Position numbers and translations under genes: made by a program
The notes under the pieces: model-generated
What the model was told of the DNA's origin: nothing
The model's input: the letters and a program-made list of their open reading frames with translations, nothing else
Database searches by the model: none
Part shown: positions 1 through 6,728 of the stretch, in pieces
How positions within the stretch are numbered: the stretch's first letter is position 1
How the letters are laid out: every line of letters starts with the position of its first letter
From: JACQAI01 sp035507915
GTDB lineage: Bacteria > Pseudomonadota > Alphaproteobacteria > Elsterales > Elsteraceae
DNA: 14,617 nucleotides
Direction: 5' to 3'
Assembly (NCBI GenBank): GCA_035507915.1
Contig: DATJNS010000341.1
Span: forward strand, 1-14,617

Positions 1-32
1 TGGCTGTTCATCTGGATCAGCGAGATCTTCAC
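1..32 (-). CDS. Nitrilase-type carbon-nitrogen hydrolase, N-terminal fragment
   Basis: On the minus strand a GTG codon at 32-30 opens a frame reading VKISLIQMNS up to the window edge. This matches the usual first beta-strand of the carbon-nitrogen hydrolase (nitrilase/amidase) superfamily, which typically begins M-K-(I/V)-x-L-I-Q-M-N-S. A strong Shine-Dalgarno sequence (GGGGAG, complement of 41-46) sits 8 bases upstream, which fixes the start. Members hydrolyse nitriles, amides or carbamoyl groups with a Cys-Glu-Lys triad, but none of those residues is inside this window, so substrate and subfamily cannot be stated. The gene runs leftward, divergent from the small gene at 253. Only about ten residues are visible, so the call rests on one short motif plus the ribosome binding site. 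A plus-strand frame over the same bases (WLFIWISEIF) looks hydrophobic but is better explained as the shadow of this gene. Confidence 0.55.
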   Translation of the reverse strand, partial: MKISLIQMNS

Positions 33-252
33 GGGCTCGGCTCCCCTGCCTCCGTCCAGTCATATAGGGCCGGCCGGCCGCGTGCGGCAACCGGCGGGGT
101 TGGCCGGCGTCTGGGATCTCGCCCGCGCGCATCCCATATCCAATCGAGGATCGTGAGCCGAATCGGCCCAACCGTCGCCGGTCGAGCGATGATGCGCCTC
201 ACGCCCCGATCGCGTAAGATGCGGTCATCGCTTCGATAGGGAACCCCTGGTC

Positions 253-474
253 ATGGCCAACGCGCCCGCCGTCTCGCCCCAAGGCACCGTCGACACGCGC
301 ATGCGTGCTCCGGGATCCGGCTACCAGGGCGGCCCGACCGCGGTGACCGCCAAGGGGGTTCCCGGCAATCTCGGCACCGGCCACACCGGACCGGCGCAAG
401 GGCCGGGCAATCAGGTGGTGTCCAAGGTGCCGATGTCGCGCCACATCGGGCGTTTCGCCAACACCACGAGCTGA
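253..474 (+). CDS. Small Gly/Pro-rich protein of unknown function
   Basis: A 73-residue protein with an ATG start; a purine-rich AGGGA stretch about ten bases upstream can serve as ribosome binding site. I do not recognise it. It has no signal peptide, membrane segment or cysteine. Its composition is simple: rich in Gly, Pro, Thr and Ala, with short glycine-containing motifs (GSGYQGG, GNLGTGHTG, GPGNQ), ending in a more ordinary basic stretch (SRHIGRF). This suggests a largely unstructured polypeptide. Codon third positions are strongly G/C like the surrounding genes, which supports real coding. The next gene starts 52 bases downstream on the same strand, so the two could share a transcript. 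No function is inferred. Confidence 0.55.
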   Translation: MANAPAVSPQGTVDTRMRAPGSGYQGGPTAVTAKGVPGNLGTGHTGPAQGPGNQVVSKVPMSRHIGRFANTTS

Positions 475-526
475 ACGCGCTGCGCGGCGCGCGCGTCGCG
501 CCGGCAGTTTTGAGGCGAGGTTCACC

Positions 527-814
527 ATGATCGCGAGAGTGGCCGTGACCGCGATCATGCTGCTGCTGGCGGTCGCGGCATTCTTGTCGCCGTCTGGGTG
601 CGACAATTGCGAGCAGCGCTTGGGTGCGCCGTTCGGCCTGCTGTTCTGGTTCATCGCGGCGATCACGTGGCTCAAATGGGAGAGCATCCGCGAGGGCTTT
701 TCGCGCGCAAAAGACGAGTCGCAGTTCCCGATCATCCGATTGGGCGTCATGGGCCTCGGCGGGTTGGCATCTCTGGTGCGACGCGGCTCGCGTCGGCGCC
801 GCCCGCCTGCCTGA
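527..814 (+). CDS. Small membrane protein of unknown function
   Basis: A 95-residue protein preceded by a good ribosome binding site (GCGAGG at 515-520, six bases before the ATG). A hydrophobic segment at residues 4-21 is followed by a short loop holding a Cys-Asp-Asn-Cys motif (C25, C28). A second hydrophobic segment spans about residues 35-49, and a third, weaker one 69-84. The C-terminus is very basic (RRGSRRRRPPA), so by the positive-inside rule the tail is probably cytoplasmic. The CxxC pair could bind metal or form a disulfide, but nothing else points to a redox role. I do not recognise a family. It may be co-transcribed with the small gene before it; the efflux regulator follows after 75 bases and appears to have its own promoter. 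Confidence 0.6.
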   Translation: MIARVAVTAIMLLLAVAAFLSPSGCDNCEQRLGAPFGLLFWFIAAITWLKWESIREGFSRAKDESQFPIIRLGVMGLGGLASLVRRGSRRRRPPA

Positions 815-852
815 CCCTGATCGGGTCGATTGCCGCAGCGCACAAAAGGCTC

Positions 853-888
853 TTGACTCGACGGTGAGTGGGCGCTTACTTGGCGCCC
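853..888 (+). promoter_or_regulatory. Possible promoter with overlapping palindromic operator for the TetR gene
   Basis: TTGACT at 853-858 resembles a sigma-70 -35 element. Seventeen bases further on, TTACTT at 876-881 could be a poor -10. Across the same -10 lies an inverted repeat, GGGCGC (870-875), seven spacer bases, GCGCCC (883-888), a 19-bp site ending one base before the ATG at 890. TetR-family regulators commonly bind palindromes of this size over their own promoter, so autorepression is a natural reading. A start site near 888-890 would make the message leaderless, which fits the lack of a clear ribosome binding site. The -10 match is weak and GC-rich palindromes arise by chance, so this is tentative. 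Confidence 0.3.
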
Positions 889-889
889 C

Positions 890-1600
890 ATGGCCAGCCC
901 GCGCATCCCGATCCCCCGGCTCGACAGCGAGGAACGCCGCAAGGCGATCGTCGAGGCCGCCATGCCGCTGTTCGCGCGCAAGGGCTTCGGCGGCACCACG
1001 ACCAAGGAGATCGCCGAGGCCGCGCGCATCTCCGAGGCGCTGCTGTTCAAGCACTTCCCGACCAAGTCGGCGCTCTACCAGGACATGCTGCGCTCCGGCT
1101 GCTCGGCCGATCCGGTGCTGCTCGAGCGCCTCAAGCTGGTCGAGCCGTCGACCCGCACCTTGATCAACATGATGCACTTCATGGTCTACCACTTCGTGGT
1201 CGGCGGCTTCGGCAACGCCGCCGAGCGCGAGCCGCGCCAACGCCTGGTGCTCAACAGCTTCCTGGAGGACGGCGAGTTCGCGCGCCTGACGTTCGAGTGG
1301 GTCGCGACCGAGGTCTATCCGAAGTTCGGCGCATCGGTCGAGGCGGCCGAGCGCGCCGGCGACCTGGTGCCGACCGGCGTGGCGCCGATCAACCGCTTCT
1401 GGTTCGCCCAGCACATCGCCGCGCTGCTGGCGTTCGCCCGCCTGCCCGGCGGCACGGTGCCCTATGCCGGCGACACGCTGGCCGTGATCGACCAGGCGGT
1501 GCGCTTCATCCTGCGCGGCCTCGGCATGAAAGACGAGGTCATTGCCCGCGAATACGACCCGCAGGCACTGTCCATGTTCCTCCAGCCGGTCCCCGCCTAG
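890..1600 (+). CDS. TetR/AcrR-family transcriptional regulator
   Basis: A 236-residue protein with a typical TetR N-terminal DNA-binding domain at about residues 14-62. The signature runs from RRKAIVEAAMPLFARKGF through TTTKEIAEAARIS to LLFKHFPTKSALYQ, the classic helix-turn-helix and the K-H-F-x-T-K loop. The remaining 170 or so residues form the helical ligand-binding and dimerisation domain, which is not conserved enough to name an inducer. The gene lies 43 bases upstream of an efflux adaptor on the same strand, and a pump gene follows. By analogy with AcrR- and MexR-type control it most likely represses this operon until a pump substrate binds. ATG 890 is chosen because the upstream frame would overlap the candidate promoter; no strong Shine-Dalgarno sequence precedes it. 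The family is clear; its target is inferred from position. Confidence 0.92.
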   Translation: MASPRIPIPRLDSEERRKAIVEAAMPLFARKGFGGTTTKEIAEAARISEALLFKHFPTKSALYQDMLRSGCSADPVLLERLKLVEPSTRTLINMMHFMVYHFVVGGFGNAAEREPRQRLVLNSFLEDGEFARLTFEWVATEVYPKFGASVEAAERAGDLVPTGVAPINRFWFAQHIAALLAFARLPGGTVPYAGDTLAVIDQAVRFILRGLGMKDEVIAREYDPQALSMFLQPVPA

Positions 1601-1643
1601 CCACCTTTCGACGACCCCGGTAACGCGTTCGGAGTACGCATAA

Positions 1644-2846
1644 GTGGTTACTCACTCACGGGTTCATGAGCCTGATTTCGCGGCGCCCCGGAGCGTGCTC
1701 GGGCCGCCCAGCGCCCGCCGCAAGGCGATCTGGTTCGCCAGCGTTGGCGCGCTGCTGCTGCTGGTGTTCGGCAGCTTCTACGCCTACGAGCAGGTGCGCA
1801 GCCACATGGTGGCGCAGATCTTCGCCCACATGACGCCGCCGCCCACGCCGGTGGCGGCGGTGACCGCGGCCACGCAGGACCTGCCGCGCGCGCTGCGGGG
1901 CATCGGCACGTTGCAGGCGGTCCACCAGGTGATGGTGGCGCCCGAGGTCGGCGGGCGCGTCACGCAGATCTTCTTCCAGGCGGGCGGGGTCGTGCAGGCG
2001 GGCGAGCCCCTGGTGCAGCTCAACGACAAGCCCGACCAGGGCGACCTCGCCAACTACCGCGCCCAGGCCAAGGTCGCGGAGCTCAATCTCGAGCGCTCGC
2101 GCGAGCTGGTGAAGCGCCAGTTCACGCCGCAACAGACCGTCGACCAGAACCAGGCGATCCTCGACCAGGCGCTCGCCAACATCGCCAAGACCCAGGCGGT
2201 GATCGCGCAGAAGCAGATCCGCGCGCCGTTCGGCGGGCAGCTCGGCATCCGCCAGATCGAGGTCGGCCAGTACCTCAACGCCGGCGGCGCGATGGTGACC
2301 CTGACCGATCTCGACACGCTCTACGTCAACTTCACCTTGCCCGAGCAGGACCGCAGCCGGCTCACCGTCGGCCAGGCGGTGCAGATCAAGGCCGACGCGT
2401 TTCCGGGGCGCACGTTCGACGGCCAGCTCACCACCATCGAGCCGCAGATCAGCGCCGACACGCGCACCATCAAGCTGCAGGCGACGCTCGCCAATCCGGA
2501 CCACCTGCTGCTGCCGGGCATGTTCGCCAACATCGCGGTCGTGCTGCCGGTCGAGCCGGGCGTCGTCACCGTGCCGGAGACCGCGGTCGACTACAGCCTC
2601 TACGGCGACGCCGTGTTCGTGATCCACCAGGATGGCGCCGACGCCGCCGGCAAGCCGATCCTCAAGGTCACGCGCACCTTCGTGAAGACCGGCGAGCATT
2701 TCGACGGCCGCGTCGTCGTGCTGAGCGGGCTCAAGCCGGGCGACCGCGTCGCGGCGTCGGGCCAGCTCAAGCTCGGCACCGGCACGCAGGTCACGGTCGG
2801 CGAGCCGGACGCGCTGGTGCCGCCGGCCAAGATCCCGACCAACTGA
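1644..2846 (+). CDS. RND efflux pump periplasmic adaptor (membrane fusion protein)
   Basis: A 400-residue adaptor that would bridge the inner-membrane pump encoded next door and an outer-membrane channel. The GTG start is supported by GGAG at 1631-1634, nine bases upstream. A basic N-terminus is followed by a hydrophobic anchor at about residues 28-50; there is no lipobox cysteine, so it is held by this segment or cleaved, not lipidated. Then come a first lipoyl half (VAPEVGGRV), an alpha-helical hairpin rich in Gln, Asn and Ala (about 130-190), the second lipoyl half (IRAPFGGQLG), a beta-barrel domain (ending near LLPGMFANIAV) and a membrane-proximal domain. This order and length fit the HlyD/AcrA-like adaptor family. 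It starts 43 bases after the TetR gene and ends 33 bases before the pump gene, so all three are probably one operon. Confidence 0.93.
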   Translation: MVTHSRVHEPDFAAPRSVLGPPSARRKAIWFASVGALLLLVFGSFYAYEQVRSHMVAQIFAHMTPPPTPVAAVTAATQDLPRALRGIGTLQAVHQVMVAPEVGGRVTQIFFQAGGVVQAGEPLVQLNDKPDQGDLANYRAQAKVAELNLERSRELVKRQFTPQQTVDQNQAILDQALANIAKTQAVIAQKQIRAPFGGQLGIRQIEVGQYLNAGGAMVTLTDLDTLYVNFTLPEQDRSRLTVGQAVQIKADAFPGRTFDGQLTTIEPQISADTRTIKLQATLANPDHLLLPGMFANIAVVLPVEPGVVTVPETAVDYSLYGDAVFVIHQDGADAAGKPILKVTRTFVKTGEHFDGRVVVLSGLKPGDRVAASGQLKLGTGTQVTVGEPDALVPPAKIPTN

Positions 2847-2879
2847 GCGCTTTAACCGAGCCAATCGAGGGCACCCGCG

Positions 2880-5800
2880 ATGACGGGCTTCACCGACATC
2901 TTCATCCGGCGTCCGGTGCTGGCGACCGTGGTCAGCCTGCTGATCCTGCTGGTCGGGCTGCGCTCGCTCTACACCCTGCCGGTGCGCCAGTATCCCAAGC
3001 TCGACAACACCGTGATCTCGATCACGACCGCCTATCCGGGCGCATCGGCCGAGCTGATGCAGGGCTTCATCACGGTGCCGATCGAGCAAGCCGTGGCGTC
3101 GGCCGAGGGCATCGAGTACATGACCTCGAGCTCGACCCAGGGCACCAGCGCGATCAGCGCCTACGTGCGGCTCAATTACGACGGCTCGAAGGCGCTGACC
3201 GACGTCATGGCGAAGGTGCAGCAGGTCAAGTATCTGCTGCCCAAGGAGGCGCTCGACCCCGTCATCCTGAAGACCACCGGCCAGGGCTTCGCGGTGATGT
3301 ATATCGGCTTCTCGAGCGCCGAGCTGTCGAGCCCGGCGATCTCCGATTACCTGGCGCGCGCGGTCCAGCCGCTGCTCGCCACGGTCGACGGCGTGGCGTC
3401 GGCCGACATATTGGGCGGCCAGACCTTCGCGATGCGATTGTGGCTCGATCCCTTGCGCATGGCCGCGCGGGGCATCTCGGCCGACGACGTCGCCAACGCG
3501 ATCCGGTCCAACAACTTCCAGTCGGCGCCCGGCCAGGCCAAGGGCATGTTCGTGATCACGAACGTCGAGACCAACACCGGGCTGACCGACGTCGACCAGT
3601 TCCGCAACATGGTCGTCAAGGCGCAGGGCGGCAGCCTGGTGCGCCTCAGGGACATCGCGACCGTCGAGCTCGGCGCCCAGAGCACCAACTCGTCGATCTC
3701 GATGAACGGCCAGCACGCCGTGTTCATCGGCGTGCAGCAGACGCCGACCGGCAACCCGCTCTCGCTGGTCAAGGGCGTGCGCGCGCTCTTGCCCGAGATC
3801 CAGCGCAACCTGCCGCCGTCGCTCAAGATGGACGTGGTCTACGATTCGACCAAGTTCATCCAGTCCTCGATCGACGAGGTGATCCACACGCTCGGCATGG
3901 CGGTCGCGATCGTCATCGCGGTCATCTTCCTGTTCCTCGGGACGTTTCGGTCGGTCGTGATTCCGATCGTGACCATCCCCTTGTCGCTGATCGGCTCGAT
4001 GGCCCTGATGCTGGCGATGGGCTTCAGCCTCAATCTCCTGACCCTGCTCGCGATGGTGCTGGCGATCGGCCTCGTGGTCGACGACGCGATCGTCGTGGTC
4101 GAGAACGTCTATCGCCACATCGAGGCGGGCCGAACGCCGGTCCAGGCGGCGCTGATCGGCGCGCGCGAGATCGTCGGGCCGATCGTCGCCATGACGATCA
4201 CGCTCGCCGCGGTGTATGCGCCGATCGGCTTCCTGACCGGGCTCACCGGCGCCCTGTTCCGCGAGTTCGCCTTCACGCTCGCCGGCGCGGTGATCATCTC
4301 GGGCATCGTCGCGCTGACGTTGTCGCCGATGATGTGCTCGCTGCTGTTGACGCGCGGCATGTCGGAGGGCGGCTTCGCGCGCGTGATCGACCGCAGCTTC
4401 CGCTGGGTCACCAACGCGTATGGAAGCCGGCTCGACCGGTCGCTCGAGTACCGCGCGGCGACCGGGCTGTTCGCGGTCGTGGTGCTCGCCATGACGGCGT
4501 TCATGTTCCTGCACACCAAGCGCGAGCTGGCGCCCGACGAGGACCAGGGCGTCGTGTTCGCGGCCACCAAGGCGCCGCAATACGCCAATCTCGACTACGC
4601 CGACGTCTTCGGCGACCAGCTCGACAAGGTGTTCGCGAGCTTCCCGGAGACCGACGCGCGCTTCGTGCTCAACGGCTTCCAGGGGGTCAACCAGGGCTTC
4701 GCCGGCATGATCCTGAAGCCGTGGGACGAGCGCACGCGCAGCGCGCCCGAGCTCAAGGCGATCGTGCAGCCGATGCTCAACAAGATCGCGGGCCTGCGCG
4801 CCTTCGCGATCGTGCCGCCGCCCTTGCCGGGCACCGTGGGCGGCCTGCCGGTGCAGATGGTGATCTACTCGCCGGGCGGCTACGAGACGGTCTACAAGGT
4901 GATGGAGGAGATCAAGGCGAAGGCACGCGCGAGCGGCCTCTTCATCGTCACGGACAGCGATCTCGACTTCAACAATCCGGTGATCCGCCTCACCGTCGAC
5001 CGCTCGAAGGCCAACGACCTCGGCATCTCGATGCAGTCGATCGGCGACACGTTGGCGGTGCTCGTCGGCGAGAACTACATCAACCGCTTCGACCTCAACG
5101 GCCGCTCCTACGAGGTGATCCCGCAGGTGCCCCGCACCGACCGGCTGAACGCCGACCGGCTGACGCAGTTCTACGTCACCACCGCGACCGGCCAGCAGGT
5201 GCCGCTGTCGACCGTGGTGTCGATCACCACCACCACCCAGCCCAACGTGCTCTCCCAGTACAACCAGCTGAACTCGGCGACCTTCCAGGCGGTGCCGGTG
5301 CCCGGCGTTACCATGGGCGACGCGGTTTCGTTCCTCGAGAAGACCACGGCCGAGCTGCTGCCCGCCGGCTTCAGCCACGCCTACCTGTCGGATGCGCGCC
5401 AGTACGTCACCGAGGGCAACCAGCTGACCATCACGCTGGGCTTCGCCCTGATCGTGATCTTCCTGGTGCTGGCGGCGCAGTTCGAGAGCCTGCGCGATCC
5501 GCTCGTCATCCTGGTCAGCGTGCCGATGTCGATCTGCGGCGCCCTGATGCCGCTGTTCCTGATCGACGGCAATTTCATGGGCATCCCGGTGCCCGGCACG
5601 ACGATCAACATCTACACGCAGGTCGGGCTCGTCACCCTGGTCGGGCTGATCAGCAAGCACGGCATCCTGATGGTCGAGTTCGCCAACCAGCTGCAGCTGC
5701 GCGAAGGGCTCGACCGGCGTCGCGCGATCGAGCGCGCCGCGCGCGTGCGTCTGAGGCCCATCCTGATGACCACCGCCGCGATGGTGGTCGGCCTGATCCC

Positions 5801-5987
5801 GCTCCTGCTGGCGAGCGGCGCCGGCGCGGTCAGCCGGTTCTCGATCGGCCTCGTGATCGTCTCCGGCATGTCGATCGGCACGCTCTTCACCCTGTTCGTG
5901 CTGCCCGCGGTCTACACCGTGCTCGCCAAGGACCACCGCGCCGCGGCGACCTCAGAGCGCGTGACCGAGATCGCCGCGCTGTCGTAA
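2880..5987 (+). CDS. RND multidrug efflux transporter, HAE1 family (AcrB-like)
   Basis: A 1035-residue inner-membrane pump, full length for the hydrophobe/amphiphile efflux-1 family. It exports drugs or other amphiphiles using proton influx, as a trimer. The N-terminus (FIRRPVLATVVSLLILLVGL) forms the first membrane helix. A large periplasmic loop follows, then a helix block starting near residue 336. The proton-relay residues are present: the D401-D402 pair in GLVVDDAIVVVENV, a lysine at about 926 in LISKHGILMVEFAN, and an arginine at about 959 in RLRPILMTT, matching D407/D408, K940 and R971 of E. coli AcrB. A second large periplasmic loop lies between the two membrane halves. GAGG at 2867-2870, nine bases before the ATG, supports the start. 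No TolC-like channel is encoded alongside, so a distant one must be used. Substrates cannot be predicted. Confidence 0.95.
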   Translation: MTGFTDIFIRRPVLATVVSLLILLVGLRSLYTLPVRQYPKLDNTVISITTAYPGASAELMQGFITVPIEQAVASAEGIEYMTSSSTQGTSAISAYVRLNYDGSKALTDVMAKVQQVKYLLPKEALDPVILKTTGQGFAVMYIGFSSAELSSPAISDYLARAVQPLLATVDGVASADILGGQTFAMRLWLDPLRMAARGISADDVANAIRSNNFQSAPGQAKGMFVITNVETNTGLTDVDQFRNMVVKAQGGSLVRLRDIATVELGAQSTNSSISMNGQHAVFIGVQQTPTGNPLSLVKGVRALLPEIQRNLPPSLKMDVVYDSTKFIQSSIDEVIHTLGMAVAIVIAVIFLFLGTFRSVVIPIVTIPLSLIGSMALMLAMGFSLNLLTLLAMVLAIGLVVDDAIVVVENVYRHIEAGRTPVQAALIGAREIVGPIVAMTITLAAVYAPIGFLTGLTGALFREFAFTLAGAVIISGIVALTLSPMMCSLLLTRGMSEGGFARVIDRSFRWVTNAYGSRLDRSLEYRAATGLFAVVVLAMTAFMFLHTKRELAPDEDQGVVFAATKAPQYANLDYADVFGDQLDKVFASFPETDARFVLNGFQGVNQGFAGMILKPWDERTRSAPELKAIVQPMLNKIAGLRAFAIVPPPLPGTVGGLPVQMVIYSPGGYETVYKVMEEIKAKARASGLFIVTDSDLDFNNPVIRLTVDRSKANDLGISMQSIGDTLAVLVGENYINRFDLNGRSYEVIPQVPRTDRLNADRLTQFYVTTATGQQVPLSTVVSITTTTQPNVLSQYNQLNSATFQAVPVPGVTMGDAVSFLEKTTAELLPAGFSHAYLSDARQYVTEGNQLTITLGFALIVIFLVLAAQFESLRDPLVILVSVPMSICGALMPLFLIDGNFMGIPVPGTTINIYTQVGLVTLVGLISKHGILMVEFANQLQLREGLDRRRAIERAARVRLRPILMTTAAMVVGLIPLLLASGAGAVSRFSIGLVIVSGMSIGTLFTLFVLPAVYTVLAKDHRAAATSERVTEIAALS

Positions 5988-6009
5988 CCCGCGCCGCTCT
6001 GTCGCGCGC

Positions 6010-6037
6010 GGCGCCGGTCGCCTAAGCTTCCGGCGCC
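6010..6037 (+). terminator. GC-rich hairpin between the pump gene and arfB
   Basis: A perfect 8-bp inverted repeat, GGCGCCGG at 6010-6017 and CCGGCGCC at 6030-6037, encloses a 12-base loop (TCGCCTAAGCTT). It follows the pump stop codon by 22 bases and ends exactly one base before the arfB ATG. There is no T-tract, so it is not a standard intrinsic terminator. It could still end or attenuate the efflux transcript, or fold over the arfB translation start, which has no visible Shine-Dalgarno sequence. Chance occurrence in GC-rich DNA is possible. Confidence 0.35.
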
Positions 6038-6457
6038 ATGATCCGGATCACCGATGAGATCGCGATCGACGAGCGCGACATCACGCTCGAGTTCGTGCGC
6101 GCGTCCGGGCCGGGCGGCCAGAACGTCAACAAGGTGTCGAGCGCGGTCCAGCTGCGCTTCGATGCGCGCGGCGCGGCATTGCCCGAGGACGTGCGCCGGC
6201 GCCTCGCCACGATCGCCGGCTCGCGCCTGACCAAGGACGGCGTGGTGGTGATCGAGGCGCAGCGCTTCCGCTCCCAGGAGCGCAACCGCCAGGACGCCTA
6301 CGACCGCCTGGTCGAGCTGTTGCGCCAGGCCGCCGTGCGCCCCAAGAAGCGGGTCAAGACCCGGCCCGGCAGGGCCGCCAAGCAGCGCCGGCTCGACGGC
6401 AAGCGCCTGCGCGCGCGCACCAAGGGCACCCGCGGCCCCGTGCGCGAGCACGACTGA
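6038..6457 (+). CDS. arfB: Peptidyl-tRNA hydrolase ArfB (YaeJ), ribosome rescue factor
   Basis: A 139-residue protein that releases the nascent chain from ribosomes stalled at the end of a truncated mRNA. The catalytic loop is clear: GPGGQNVNKVSSAVQLRF at residues 24-41, with the GGQ at 26-28 that hydrolyses peptidyl-tRNA in class I release factors. There is no stop-codon recognition domain. The last 40 residues are a flexible basic tail (RPKKRVKTRPGRAAKQRR onward) that in ArfB enters the empty mRNA channel of the ribosome. The length matches the family (about 140 residues, far shorter than RF1/RF2). The gene stands alone after the efflux operon, with a hairpin touching its start codon and no obvious ribosome binding site. 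Its last 21 bases belong to a tandem repeat that continues past the stop codon. Confidence 0.93.
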   Translation: MIRITDEIAIDERDITLEFVRASGPGGQNVNKVSSAVQLRFDARGAALPEDVRRRLATIAGSRLTKDGVVVIEAQRFRSQERNRQDAYDRLVELLRQAAVRPKKRVKTRPGRAAKQRRLDGKRLRARTKGTRGPVREHD

Positions 6458-6505
6458 AGCCCGTGCGCGAGCACGACTGAAGCCCGTGCGGGAGCACGAC
6501 TGACA
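6437..6505 (+). repeat. Three tandem copies of a 23-bp unit made from the arfB 3' end
   Basis: The sequence CCCGTGCGCGAGCACGAC followed by TGAAG recurs with a 23-base period. Copy 1 spans 6437-6459 and encodes the last residues and stop of arfB. Copy 2 spans 6460-6482 and is identical. Copy 3 spans 6483-6505, with one changed base (GCGGGAGC) and a different end (TGACA). Since 23 is not a multiple of three, the extra copies do not continue the arfB frame; each carries a TGA. The first 18 bases appear again at 6658-6675. The repeat looks like a slippage expansion of the gene tail. Confidence 0.85.
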
Positions 6506-6530
6506 GCGATCTTCATCGGCACTTGGCTTA

Positions 6531-6611
6531 CGTCATCCCCGCGAACGCGGGGATCCAGGAGTCGGACGGCAGCGCACGCGACTCTGGATGCCCGCGTCCG
6601 CGGGCATGACG
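6531..6611. repeat. 81-bp palindromic intergenic repeat element
   Basis: The ends are near-perfect inverted repeats. The left arm starts CGTCATCCCCGCGAACGCGG and runs into GGATCCAGGAGTC. The right arm, read on the other strand, starts CGTCATGCCCGCGGACGCGG and runs into GCATCCAGAGTC. Each arm contains its own small hairpin (CCCCGCG-AA-CGCGGGG and GCCCGCG-TC-CGCGGGC), so the RNA would fold into a cruciform-like structure. From general knowledge, elements with CGTCATCCCCGCG...GGATCCAGGAGTC ends are scattered in many alphaproteobacterial intergenic regions and give rise to spurious frames starting MPASAGMT. Exactly that frame appears here and falsely extends the radical SAM gene to 6588. The element carries no gene and is probably a mobilisable non-autonomous repeat. 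Confidence 0.8.
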
Positions 6612-6657
6612 GTCTGTTGTTTCAAGCCGTACTTGCTTGGGTGCGCGTCAGGCTCGG

Positions 6658-6675
6658 CCCGTGCGCGAGCACGAC
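6658..6675 (+). repeat. Fourth, detached copy of the arfB-tail repeat
   Basis: Eighteen bases, CCCGTGCGCGAGCACGAC, identical to the first part of the 23-bp units at 6437-6482, lie about 150 bases away on the far side of the palindromic element. The match stops at the TGA (GGG here). This places the palindromic element between related repeat copies. Confidence 0.75.
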
Positions 6676-6681
6676 GGGGCG

Positions 6682-6695
6682 TTGATCTAGATCAA
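6682..6695. promoter_or_regulatory. FNR/FixK-type binding site upstream of the radical SAM gene
   Basis: TTGATCTAGATCAA matches the FNR/FixK consensus TTGAT-N4-ATCAA in every defined position. With one flanking base on each side it is a 16-bp perfect palindrome (6681-6696). The centre, between 6688 and 6689, is about 40 bases upstream of the start codon at 6729. In class II FNR promoters the site is centred at -41.5, which would place transcription initiation at about 6730, essentially on the start codon. That implies a nearly leaderless message or a slightly different promoter geometry. Activation under low oxygen is the expected effect, consistent with an oxygen-sensitive iron-sulfur enzyme downstream. 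The match is seen directly; regulation is inferred. Confidence 0.7.
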
Positions 6696-6728
6696 CCACG
6701 GGCGCCGCGGTATCGGGCACTCAGGATC

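Noticed and set aside
1..156. Plus-strand open frame beginning WLFIWISEIF, which looks like a membrane-protein tail
   Set aside because: The opposite strand explains the same bases as a nitrilase-type start with a well-placed ribosome binding site. After residue 17 the plus frame becomes unremarkable Gly/Pro/Arg-rich sequence.
187..230. Inverted repeat CGATGA / TCATCG with a 32-base gap upstream of the first small gene
   Set aside because: Only six bases per arm with a long gap; too weak to call an operator or structured RNA.
1656..5936. A 1426-codon open frame on the minus strand opposite the adaptor and pump genes
   Set aside because: Its product is dominated by Arg, His, Asp, Gly and Gln in low-complexity runs, typical of the antisense of GC-rich coding DNA. 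The plus-strand genes have clear family motifs throughout.
3440..6025. An 861-codon plus-strand frame inside the pump gene
   Set aside because: It is the shifted reading of the RND pump gene; the composition is Arg/Ala/Gly/Pro/His-rich and no domain is recognisable.
6588..6728. Upstream extension of the radical SAM gene starting MPASAGMT
   Set aside because: These codons come from the right arm of the palindromic repeat, the arfB-tail repeat copy and the FNR-type box. They are non-coding elements that happen to be in an open frame.
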